Of a DNA stretch of 64,000 bases, positions 9,045 through 19,360 are shown piece after piece (positions within the stretch are counted from its first letter, which is position 1; every line of letters begins with the position of its first letter). A program made the translations under genes and the position numbers. The notes under the pieces were generated by a model that was not told where the DNA came from, did not search any database, and saw nothing but the letters and a program-made list of their open reading frames with translations. This stretch comes from Verrucomicrobiota bacterium (GTDB lineage: Bacteria > Verrucomicrobiota > Verrucomicrobiia > Opitutales > Opitutaceae): assembly GCA_028293545.1 (NCBI GenBank), contig JAQGOP010000012.1:124001-188000 (forward strand), given 5' to 3'.

Positions 9045-10628
9045 ATGAGTTCGACCCGCCCGCCTGTTCTCCTTATCATCCGCGATGGCTGGGGAAAAAA
9101 TCCCGACCCGTCCCAGGATAAGTACAATGCCACGGTCCAGGCCCACGTGCCGTGCGACGATGCCCTCCACGCAAAATCGCCCGTGACTTTGATCGCCGCC
9201 AGCGGGCTCAATGTCGGGCTGCCTGACGGCGTCATGGGCAACAGCGAAGTCGGCCACGAGAACATCGGCGCCGGGCGCATCGTCGACCAGGAACTGGTGC
9301 GGTTGAACAAGCTCTTCTCCGAAAAACGCCTCGCCGCAAATCCGGTCTGGCGCGCCGCGGTCGAGCGCGTGAAGAGCCGCGGTTCGAAGCTCCACCTGAT
9401 GGGCATCGTGTCCGACGCCGGCGTGCACGGCATGCTCGATCATCTTTACGGCATCCTCCGGCAGGCGAAGGCCGACGGGATCACGAGTGTGTTCATCCAC
9501 GCCTTCACCGACGGGCGCGATACGCCGCCGTCGAGCGGGCTGGGTTACGTGCAGCAGGTCGACGAGCAGTGCCGCCAGATCGGCGTCGGCCGGATCGCGA
9601 CCGTGTGCGGACGTTTCTGGGCGATGGATCGCGACCACCGCTGGGAGCGCGTGCAGCAGGCCTACGATTTGCTCACCGGTCGGAAGATCGTCGCGACGGC
9701 GCCCGACGCCGCCACTGCGGTGAAGAGATATTATGAAGCGCCGCTGACCCAGACCCAGAACGGCGACGAATTCGTGACGCCGACCGCCATCGTGGGCGGC
9801 GACGGACGGCCGCTGGCCACGATCGGGAATGGCGACGCCGTGCTATTCTATAATTACCGCGGGGATCGCCCGCGCGAGATCACGAAGGCGTTCGTGCTGG
9901 ATGACTTCAAGGGCTTCGACCGCGGCCCGAAGCTGGACCTCTACTACGCGACCATGACGGAGTACGAGGCCGGCCTGCCGGTGAATGTGGTTTCGGCAAA
10001 GCCGGCGGCGCTGAAGAACATCCTCGGCGAAGTGGTGAGCAACGCGGGCATCGCGCAGTTCCGCTGCGCGGAAACCGAGAAGAACCCGCACGTCACATTT
10101 TTTTTCAACAATTACCGCGCAACCCCGTTTCCCGGCGAGGAGCGCGCGTGCCCCCCGAGTCCGAAGGTGGCGACCTACGACATGCAGCCCGAGATGTCGT
10201 CGGTCGAAGTCACGCGGCTCGCGAAAGAAGCGATCCTTTCCGGCAAGTACGGGCTGATCGTCGTGAACTACGCGAATCCCGATATGGTGGGGCACACGGG
10301 TTCGCTGCCCGCGGCGATCAAGGCCGTGGAGGCGACAGATCGCGGCGTGGCCGAGTTGCTTGCGGCCCTGGCGACGAAGCAGGGGAAAGCGGTGATCTGC
10401 GCCGACCATGGGAATTGCGAACAGATGTGGGACCCGGTGCACAATGTCCCGCACACGTCGCACACGCTCAACCTCGTGGAGCTGTTTGTCGTGGGCGACG
10501 GGCTCGTCGCGGGAAAGACCAGGATGCGCACCGGCGGCCGGCTCGCGGATATCGCACCAACGCTGCTGGCATTGATGGGCCTGCCGAAACCCGCGGAGAT
10601 GACGGGTGAGAACCTCGTCGTGGGCTGA
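9045..10628 (+). CDS. gpmI: 2,3-bisphosphoglycerate-independent phosphoglycerate mutase
   Basis: Interconverts 3- and 2-phosphoglycerate in glycolysis/gluconeogenesis using two Mn ions and a phosphoserine intermediate. It has 527 residues, the normal length for the family. Metal and catalytic motifs are present: IIRDGWG near the N-terminus, the nucleophile Ser67 in MGNSEVGHEN, HAFTDGRDTPP, NYANPDMVGHTG and the C-terminal CADHGNCEQM. The frame is open further upstream to 8772, but the ATG at 9045 begins the conserved alkaline-phosphatase-fold sequence within ten residues. Monocistronic or followed by the small secreted protein gene at 10698. Confidence 0.96.
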   Translation: MSSTRPPVLLIIRDGWGKNPDPSQDKYNATVQAHVPCDDALHAKSPVTLIAASGLNVGLPDGVMGNSEVGHENIGAGRIVDQELVRLNKLFSEKRLAANPVWRAAVERVKSRGSKLHLMGIVSDAGVHGMLDHLYGILRQAKADGITSVFIHAFTDGRDTPPSSGLGYVQQVDEQCRQIGVGRIATVCGRFWAMDRDHRWERVQQAYDLLTGRKIVATAPDAATAVKRYYEAPLTQTQNGDEFVTPTAIVGGDGRPLATIGNGDAVLFYNYRGDRPREITKAFVLDDFKGFDRGPKLDLYYATMTEYEAGLPVNVVSAKPAALKNILGEVVSNAGIAQFRCAETEKNPHVTFFFNNYRATPFPGEERACPPSPKVATYDMQPEMSSVEVTRLAKEAILSGKYGLIVVNYANPDMVGHTGSLPAAIKAVEATDRGVAELLAALATKQGKAVICADHGNCEQMWDPVHNVPHTSHTLNLVELFVVGDGLVAGKTRMRTGGRLADIAPTLLALMGLPKPAEMTGENLVVG

Positions 10629-10697
10629 CCCGCGCATTTGCGGTTATTAAATTCGAAAGGGTGGCTTCGCCGACTCGCCCAGCCGCGTGCGCTCACA

Positions 10698-11216
10698 ATG
10701 ACAAAACCAACCGGGATGATCCCAAAATTTATTCGCCTCTCATTCGTCGCGTTGCTGGCCGCGGCCGCGACGCCGCTTCGCGCGCAGCTGCTCTGGCCGG
10801 GCACGACGTCCGGGATGTCGGTCGAGCAGGTGCAGTCGTTGTTTCCCCCGGCGCACGCGCCGGTGGAGGCGATCAAGTTGCCGGGCGGTCGTGCGGAAGA
10901 GCTGCTGGAGCTGGATGAGTACGAGATCGTCGGCCGCAAGTTTCGCGTGGCGTTTTTCTTCAAGGCGCGGCGCCTGCTCGAAGTGGCATTGCTGCAGACG
11001 GGCGAACTCGGCCCGGAGGAATTGGAAAAGTTCAAGGTGATCCTCCGCGCCAAATACGGCACGGAGTACTCCACGCGCAGCGGGGAGTATATCCAGGTGA
11101 AATGGAATGCCGTGCAGACCGTGATCCTGCTGACCTGGACCCCGCTGGGCCGCGGCATCGCGACCTTGAGCATCAGCTATGAAGCGCCGATCATCGACGA
11201 CGCCATCCGACTATGA
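10698..11216 (+). CDS. Small secreted protein of unknown function
   Basis: A 172-residue protein from the ATG at 10698, with a signal peptide whose hydrophobic core FVALLAAAATPLRAQ ends in a plausible AxA-type site. The mature part has a segment WPGTTSGMSVEQVQSLFP, reminiscent of SmpA/BamE-like 'xGxs.eev...lG' modules, but the resemblance is weak. No catalytic motif is visible. Its stop overlaps the start of the next tiny gene (ATGA at 11213), implying translational coupling. Confidence 0.7.
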   Translation: MTKPTGMIPKFIRLSFVALLAAAATPLRAQLLWPGTTSGMSVEQVQSLFPPAHAPVEAIKLPGGRAEELLELDEYEIVGRKFRVAFFFKARRLLEVALLQTGELGPEELEKFKVILRAKYGTEYSTRSGEYIQVKWNAVQTVILLTWTPLGRGIATLSISYEAPIIDDAIRL

Positions 11217-11377
11217 AATACATCGACGCCGACGGCGACCTCACCTTGGAATTGGATACCGCCTCGGAAGTGATCCGATTGAAATGTGTTTCGACGTTTG
11301 ATTCCCCGGTCGAACTCACCGCGGACGCCGCGCGTGAACTCGCGCAGCAGTTGCTGCGCATGGCGGACGAGTGCTGA
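11213..11377 (+). CDS. Hypothetical 54-residue protein
   Basis: A short ORF beginning MKYIDADGDLTLEL and ending RMADEC, overlapping the upstream stop by the ATGA arrangement. It is acidic, with no signal peptide or membrane segment and no recognised family. Codon use (GC-rich third positions) matches neighbouring genes, and the coupling to the upstream secreted-protein gene supports it being real. Confidence 0.55.
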   Translation: MKYIDADGDLTLELDTASEVIRLKCVSTFDSPVELTADAARELAQQLLRMADEC

Positions 11378-11524
11378 ATGGCTGAAAGCCGAAGGTGCCG
11401 AACCGACCCAGCAGAGTGTCGCTAACTTATCCCGTTCTCCGCCTTTCGCCTTTCAACCCGCGGCAGCCAACGTGTCCAAACCCGTCCTCCCATTAAAAAA
11501 AATTCTTACGCCTTTCTTCGCTCC

Positions 11525-12607
11525 GTGATTTTTTCGGCCGCGCTGCTGTGCGCGCATACGACCAGCGCTTGGGCGCAAGGGACCGCGCCGGCGGCGGTGG
11601 CGGACGGAGCGCTGCAGATCCAATGCCCGGTGGCGTGTCGGATTTCGATTCCCGCGCTCTCGGTCAAGGGAGACGTCGCGCAGGATCGGCTGATGCTAGA
11701 GCACGTTCCGGTTGGCACGTACACGGCGTCGTTCGCGGGATTCAATCGCGAGATTTCGCACACCTTTTCAATTGTCGCAGGGCAGACGACCCGGCTGACC
11801 GTCAACATCGCACAGGGTAAAGTTCGCGAAGGGGACGCGGCCGCGCCCGCGGCGGCGACGGGGACGGAAAAACCCGGGAACCCGCTGGCCGCGCGCTCGT
11901 TTCAGTTACCTGAAGTCGGGATCACGATGATCGCGGTTGCTCCCGGCACTTTCCTGATGGGTGCCGCGGGCACGTTGAAGAACGAAGCGCCGGTCACGAA
12001 GGCGACGATCACGCGGCGCTACTGGTTGAGCCGGACCGAGGTGACGCAGGCGCAGTGGGGCACGGTCATGGAGAGCAACCCATCGCACGCGGTTGCCCCG
12101 GACCAGCCGGTGGAGAGGGTGACGTGGGATGACGCGATGTTATTCTGCCAGAGGCTGACGCAGCACGAACGCGAAGCCGGGAGACTGCCGGAGGGATATT
12201 TTTATGTGCTGCCGCTGCAGGCGCAGTGGGAGTTTGCGTGTCGCGCGGGAGGCGACGGCAGCAGGGAGGACGAGTTGGCGACCCTCGGATGGTACAAGGC
12301 GAACAGCGGCGGCAAGGTGAGCCCGGCGGGCCGGCGTACGCCGAATGCGTGGGGCTTCCTGGACATGCGCGGCAATGTCGCCGAGTGGTGCTTCGACTGG
12401 ATGGCGCCGTACCCGGGCGGAACGGTCGTCGATTATGCCGGCCCGGGGACCGGGACGCAGCGCGTGATCCGTGGCGGGGCGTATGACTTCCCGGCGTTGA
12501 CGTGCCGGGCGGCGTCGAGAATCGGGGAGGAGCCTTTGAAGACTCATCCCAACGTGGGGTTTCGAGTGGCGCTGATGACGTTGGCGTCAGGCGGAGCGGG
12601 AAAATAA
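11525..12607 (+). CDS. Secreted SUMF1/FGE-fold (formylglycine-generating enzyme-like) protein
   Basis: A 360-residue protein with a signal peptide, an N-terminal PEGA-like beta domain (about 25-95) and a C-terminal SUMF1 domain (about 120-355). Landmarks are PGTFLMGAAG, RYWLSRTEVTQAQW, AQWEFACRAGG, NAWGFLDMRGNVAEWCFDW, RVIRGGAYD and HPNVGFRVAL. The two catalytic cysteines of true sulfatase-activating enzymes are not both present: only one Cys follows RGGAY, so it is probably not a formylglycine-generating enzyme and may be a binding or non-sulfatase FGE-fold protein. The GTG at 11525 gives a signal peptide with no basic n-region; an in-frame ATT at 11492 would give MKKNSYAFLRSV..., which looks better, so a rare ATT start is possible. 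Confidence 0.8.
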   Translation: MIFSAALLCAHTTSAWAQGTAPAAVADGALQIQCPVACRISIPALSVKGDVAQDRLMLEHVPVGTYTASFAGFNREISHTFSIVAGQTTRLTVNIAQGKVREGDAAAPAAATGTEKPGNPLAARSFQLPEVGITMIAVAPGTFLMGAAGTLKNEAPVTKATITRRYWLSRTEVTQAQWGTVMESNPSHAVAPDQPVERVTWDDAMLFCQRLTQHEREAGRLPEGYFYVLPLQAQWEFACRAGGDGSREDELATLGWYKANSGGKVSPAGRRTPNAWGFLDMRGNVAEWCFDWMAPYPGGTVVDYAGPGTGTQRVIRGGAYDFPALTCRAASRIGEEPLKTHPNVGFRVALMTLASGGAGK

Positions 12608-12749
12608 GCGCGGCGCGTTTCGATTACGGCGCGGTTGGTTTGTCGTTGGATTCCATTGGGACGGTCGGAGACCGGCGCGGCGTTGGAAATTCTATTTGCT
12701 CGCGAGGCGGGCACTCCGCTTAGCTCACCCGTTCCTCCCGGAACTTCCC

Positions 12750-14537
12750 ATGAATCGCACCCATCACTGTGCCCAACTCACCTTGGCCGACCTTAACGCT
12801 TCCGTGGCGCTCGCTGGCTGGGTGGACTCCATTCGCGACCACGGCGGCATCATCTTCATCGACTTGCGCGACCGCAAAGGCATCACGCAGGTGAAGTTCG
12901 ACCCGCAGGATAACGCGAATCTCGGCACGCAAGCCGCGCATTTGAAGCCGGAGTCGGTGATCTCCATCGCGGGCAATGTGGTGCCACGCCCGGCCGGTAC
13001 GATCAATTCGGGCCTCCCGACCGGCGAAATCGAGGTCGCGGCCACCGCGCTCGAAATCCTCAACGTTTCCGAGACCCCGCCGTTCCCGTTGGACGATGTC
13101 GGCGGCGACAAGGTCAACGAGGATCTCCGCCTCACTTATCGCTACCTTGACCTGCGCCGCCCGAAGATGCGCAGGAATCTCCAGGTGCGGCACCGGGCCG
13201 CGAAGTCGATCCGTGATTATTTCGATGCGCAGGAATTCATCGAGGTCGAAACCCCGGCCTTGTTCAAGAGCACGCCGGAGGGCGCGCGCGAATACCTCGT
13301 GCCGTCGCGCATTCACCCGGGCGAGTTCTATGCGCTCTCGCAGTCGCCGCAGCAGTTCAAGCAGATCCTCATGGTCGCGGGCGTGGAGAAATATTTCCAG
13401 ATCGCGCGCTGTTTCCGCGACGAGGACCTGCGGGCCGATCGCCAGATGGAGTTCACCCAGGTCGACGTCGAGGCGTCGTTTATCGACCGCGAGGGCATCT
13501 ACTCCCTGTTCGAGGGCATGCTGAAGAAGGTGTGGAAGGACGTGTTGAACCACGACCTGCCGACGCCCTTTCCCCGCATGGCGTTCCACGATGCGATGAA
13601 CCGTTACGGCGTCGACAAACCCGACGTGCGTTTCGCGATCGAGCTCGTGGATTTCTCCGAAACGTTCCGGAATTCAACCTTCAAGGTTTTCCAATCCACC
13701 GTGGCCGGCGGCGGAGTGGTCAAGGCGATCAACGCCAAGGGCCTGGCCGACCTGACGCAGGGCGAGAACAAGAGCTTGGAGGAGATCGCAAAATCCCTCG
13801 GCGCCAAGGGCCTCGCTTTCATCAAGGTCGAGGGTGGGGAATGGAAATCCCCGATCGTGAAATTTTTCAACGACGCGGAAAAAGCCGAGCTCACCGCGAA
13901 ACTCGCGATCGCCGATGGCGACATGGTTTTCTTCGCGGCGGCGCCGTGGGAAAAGGCGTGTGCGATCCTCGGCCGTCTGCGCCTCGAGGCCGCCACGCTG
14001 CTCCAGAAGCGGGGAAAGCTGTCGTTGCGCGCGGACGACTGGAAATTTTTGTGGGTGATCGATTTTCCGCTGATGAGCCACGACGAGGTGGAAAATCGTT
14101 ACGTCGCGACGCATCACCCGTTCACGGCGCCCGTCCCGGAAGACGCGGGGCTGCTCGACAGCGACCCGAAGAAAGTTCGCGGCCAGCACTATGACGTTGT
14201 CCTCAACGGCATGGAACTCGGCGGCGGCTCGATCCGAATTCACCAGCCGGCGCTGCAGAAGAAGGTGTTCGAGGACGTCTTGAAAATCCCGGCGGACGTA
14301 GTGGAGAGCCGCTTTGGCTACATGCTGAAGGCGTTCACGTTTGGCGCCCCGCCGCATGGCGGCATCGCGTTCGGGCTCGACCGCATGGTCGCGCTGCTTT
14401 GCGGCACGACGAGCATCCGCGACGTCATCGCCTTCCCGAAAACGCAGAAAGGCCAGGACCTCATGGCGCAGAGCCCGACCCCGGTCACGCCGAAGCAGCT
14501 GAAGGACCTTCACATCCAGGTCGTGATGCCGGAATAG
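12750..14537 (+). CDS. aspS: Aspartyl-tRNA synthetase
   Basis: Charges tRNA-Asp (class IIb). It has 595 residues, the usual bacterial length including the GAD insertion domain (about 285-425). The N-terminal OB anticodon-binding domain contains GWVDSIRDHGGIIFIDLRDR; motif 2 is FRDEDLRADRQMEFTQ and motif 3 is GIAFGLDRMVALL. RQMEF replaces the usual RQPEF. The frame is open 54 bases further upstream, but MNRTHHCAQLT at 12750 fits the family N-terminus. A long inverted repeat follows the gene. Confidence 0.96.
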   Translation: MNRTHHCAQLTLADLNASVALAGWVDSIRDHGGIIFIDLRDRKGITQVKFDPQDNANLGTQAAHLKPESVISIAGNVVPRPAGTINSGLPTGEIEVAATALEILNVSETPPFPLDDVGGDKVNEDLRLTYRYLDLRRPKMRRNLQVRHRAAKSIRDYFDAQEFIEVETPALFKSTPEGAREYLVPSRIHPGEFYALSQSPQQFKQILMVAGVEKYFQIARCFRDEDLRADRQMEFTQVDVEASFIDREGIYSLFEGMLKKVWKDVLNHDLPTPFPRMAFHDAMNRYGVDKPDVRFAIELVDFSETFRNSTFKVFQSTVAGGGVVKAINAKGLADLTQGENKSLEEIAKSLGAKGLAFIKVEGGEWKSPIVKFFNDAEKAELTAKLAIADGDMVFFAAAPWEKACAILGRLRLEAATLLQKRGKLSLRADDWKFLWVIDFPLMSHDEVENRYVATHHPFTAPVPEDAGLLDSDPKKVRGQHYDVVLNGMELGGGSIRIHQPALQKKVFEDVLKIPADVVESRFGYMLKAFTFGAPPHGGIAFGLDRMVALLCGTTSIRDVIAFPKTQKGQDLMAQSPTPVTPKQLKDLHIQVVMPE

Positions 14538-14571
14538 GCGGGAGAAATTCGAATTCGGAAAATCCGGTTTG

Positions 14572-14697
14572 ACCACGAATGGACACGAATGACCACGAAT
14601 CAGAGTCCGGAGGATTTCAGGGCGCTCTTAATTCGGATTGGCTCCTGTAAAAACGGATAGGGTTTCTGATTCGTGTTTATTCGTGTCCATTCGTGGT
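14572..14697. repeat. Inverted pair of 'accacgaatggacacgaat' dispersed repeats
   Basis: Positions 14572-14603 and 14666-14697 are inverted copies matching in 30 of 32 bases, with a 62-base spacer. A related single copy occurs at about 17638-17664. In the aspS-glnK gap the pair could fold as a large terminator-like stem. Confidence 0.75.
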
Positions 14698-14729
14698 GAA
14701 AGGTTCGTGGTTCGCCTCTGGGATTTTGA

Positions 14730-15134
<405 letters not shown>

Positions 15135-15422
15135 CGCGCGCTGGACCGAAGCCCGATGAAGCCAAGCTTCATTGGGTGGAACGCGGTGTCCCCACCGCTT
15201 TGCGCGGTTCCGCCAGGGTTTAAGACTCTGTGAAGTTGAACCGTGCGGGGGCGAGGCAGCTCGCGATTAGGCACGGACCGAGTCCCGCAGCGCGTACTTG
15301 GACTATGGTAACGTCTTGTTTCCGGGGGTTCGAAACATCATTGGAGCGTGGAGATGGGAGCGGGAAGTTTCCACGAGCCTCCGTCCCGCGTATGCGGACA
15401 ATGACGCTCGGCCAACCCCAGC

Positions 15423-15437
15423 TGGCATAAGGGCTGC
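15423..15437 (+). promoter_or_regulatory. Candidate sigma-54 (-24/-12) promoter of amtB
   Basis: TGGCAT-AAGGG-CTGC matches the sigma-54 consensus (TGGCAC-N5-TTGC) with two mismatches and correct GG-to-GC spacing. It would place the transcript start only a few bases before the annotated amtB ATG (15452), which is awkward, so confidence is low. The rest of the 15135-15451 gap shows no gene. Confidence 0.35.
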
Positions 15438-15451
15438 TTAAAGCGGCTCTG

Positions 15452-17265
<1,814 letters not shown>

Positions 17266-17317
17266 TTCCCGACGGAAACGTCGGGCTGACAGGACTACAC
17301 CAACCAAGCCAACGATT

Positions 17318-17351
17318 GCCGGCGCCGTGAAAACGGCGCCGGCTTTTTTTT
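17318..17351 (+). terminator. Rho-independent terminator after glnK
   Basis: A perfect 11-bp stem GCCGGCGCCGT / ACGGCGCCGGC with a GAAA loop, followed by eight T residues. It ends the amtB-glnK transcript. The remaining gap up to 17676 holds only dispersed repeat fragments and no gene. Confidence 0.92.
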
Positions 17352-17637
17352 GATGGAGCGGACCGCCGGGTCCGCCCGCGCGCCCCGCGGTCGCGCGTGC
17401 TCCGGAAGCTGGGGCCGAGTTTCTACGCGGGCAGAGTGGAACCTTTTTCCGCGGAATCCGCGGATCGACGCGGATCCCGGAAATGAATTTCCCGCCACCG
17501 AACTCCGCTCTAAATCGATTCCGGTTCGAGGCCTGATGCTTTCCGCTCAACGCCTAGAGGGTTCCCCAGAGGCGGGTCGGAGACCACGCCCTACGCCGAT
17601 CGTCGGATAAGGCGCTGGGCCTTCGCGGAAATATTCA

Positions 17638-17664
17638 TGTTCATTCGCGTCCATTCGTGGTTCA
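17638..17664 (+). repeat. Single dispersed 'ttcattcgcgtccattcgtgg' repeat
   Basis: Variant of the repeat pair found after aspS, located just upstream of the aldehyde dehydrogenase start at 17677. Confidence 0.6.
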
Positions 17665-17676
17665 AAACATCCCGCG

Positions 17677-19254
17677 ATGAATCTTCACGGACTTTCCTTG
17701 ATTGGTGCTGGCGCGGGTAAAACGGGGGGTGCGACGTTCCAGGGCTTCGATCCTGCGCGTGGCGTTGCCATCGAACCTGATTTCCATGGGGCCAATGCCG
17801 CCGAGATCGAACGGGCGGTCCAGCTTGCGGCCGCCGCGGCGCCGGCCTGGGCCAGGCTCCCCGGTGCCGCGCGCCATAAGTTCATGCGCGTGATTGCCGA
17901 CAAGCTTGAAGCGAATTCCGCCGTCCTCGCCGAGCGCGCCTCGCGCGAAACCGGGCTGCCACCGGCTCGCTGCACGGGCGAGATCACCCGCACCGCCGGC
18001 CAGCTCCGGCTCTACGGTTCAGCGGCCGAGCGCGGCGACTGGCTCGATGCGCGAATCGAAACCGCGGACCCGGCCCGGAAGCCGCTCCCGAAGCCCGACC
18101 ATCGTTCCATGCTGCGCGCCATCGGACCGGTGGTGGTGTTTGGCTCGAGCAATTTTCCTTTCGCCTATTCCGTGGCTGGCGGCGACACCGCCTCGGCTTT
18201 TGCCGCGGGATGCCCGGTGATTGTGAAAGCGCATCCCGCGCATCCGGGCACGGGCGAGTTGGTCGGGCTGCTGATCGTCGAAGCGGTGAAGGAATGCGGC
18301 CTGCCGGAAGGGACGTTTTCACTTTTGTTCGATGCCGGGTTCGAAGTCGGGCAGGCGTTGGTGAAACATCCACTGGTCAAGGCGGTGGGATTCACCGGTT
18401 CCTTGAGAGGCGGGCGCGCGCTGGTCGACCTGGCGGCGGCGCGACCGGAACCGATCCCGGTCTATGCGGAGATGGGCAGCACCAATCCGGTTTTCATCCT
18501 GCCCGGTGCGCTCCCGGAAAAATCTGCGATGATCGTCGAGGGCCTGCATGCGTCGGCCACCGTTGGCGTCGGGCAATTTTGCACGAACCCGGGCATTGTG
18601 GTGCTGGAACGATCGCCGGCGGCCGAGGCGTTTTTGAAAACCCTCGCGGCGAAGCTGGCCGCCACCTCATCGGGTGCGATGCTGACGAAGGGAATCAAGC
18701 AGGCCTTCAGCCGCGGCACCGGGGCGCGCGCGAAAGCGGCGGGCGTGAAGGTAATTGCGCAGGCGCCGGAAGGCGACGGGGCGGCGGCGGCGCCGATCTG
18801 GTTTGAAACCGACGCGGGTAATTTCATGCGGGACCACGCGTTGTCGGAGGAAATTTTTGGCCCGAGTGCGATCGTGGCCTGGTGCCGGGATCGCGCCGAG
18901 ATGCACGACGTGGCGCGACACCTGGAAGGCACGCTGACGGCGACGCTCCACCTCGGCGCGTCGGATGGGGCGGGGGCGGGTGAACTGATTGAAATCCTCG
19001 CGGCCAAGGCCGGGCGCCTGATCATGAATGGATATCCGACGGGCCTGGAGGTGAGCGATGCGATCGTGCATTCGGGGCCGTATCCCGCGACCAGCGACGG
19101 TGGCCGCAGCACGTCGGTCGGGACACGCGCGCTTAACCGCTGGGCGCGGTGGGTATGCTACCAGAATTTCCCCGATGACCTGCTCCCGCCGGAGTTGCAG
19201 GAGAAAAATCCGCTCGGCCTGCGGCGCTTGGTGAACGGCGAAACGCGTTCGTAG
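17677..19254 (+). CDS. Aldehyde dehydrogenase, probable alpha-ketoglutaric semialdehyde dehydrogenase
   Basis: Oxidises 2,5-dioxopentanoate to 2-oxoglutarate with NAD(P)+, the last step of non-phosphorylating pentose or hexarate oxidation. It has 525 residues. Catalytic Cys lies in GVGQFCTNPG and the general-base Glu in VYAEMGSTNPVF; the cofactor segment is VVVFGSSNFPFAYSVAGGDTASAFAAGCPVIVKAHPAHPGT. The FPFAYSVAGGDT and HPAHPGT signatures are typical of the KGSADH/NADP-aldehyde dehydrogenase subgroup rather than classical ALDHs. No sugar-acid dehydratase is adjacent, so the pathway is inferred from the family. Confidence 0.85.
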   Translation: MNLHGLSLIGAGAGKTGGATFQGFDPARGVAIEPDFHGANAAEIERAVQLAAAAAPAWARLPGAARHKFMRVIADKLEANSAVLAERASRETGLPPARCTGEITRTAGQLRLYGSAAERGDWLDARIETADPARKPLPKPDHRSMLRAIGPVVVFGSSNFPFAYSVAGGDTASAFAAGCPVIVKAHPAHPGTGELVGLLIVEAVKECGLPEGTFSLLFDAGFEVGQALVKHPLVKAVGFTGSLRGGRALVDLAAARPEPIPVYAEMGSTNPVFILPGALPEKSAMIVEGLHASATVGVGQFCTNPGIVVLERSPAAEAFLKTLAAKLAATSSGAMLTKGIKQAFSRGTGARAKAAGVKVIAQAPEGDGAAAAPIWFETDAGNFMRDHALSEEIFGPSAIVAWCRDRAEMHDVARHLEGTLTATLHLGASDGAGAGELIEILAAKAGRLIMNGYPTGLEVSDAIVHSGPYPATSDGGRSTSVGTRALNRWARWVCYQNFPDDLLPPELQEKNPLGLRRLVNGETRS

Positions 19255-19360
19255 GCTCGGGTGAGGTGGAGCGGCTTCTCCGCAAGACGCTGTTTGGGTC
19301 CGTTGACGTTTAAACGCGGACGGAGCCGCTCAACGCGTTAGGGACAACGCGTTCCACCTG

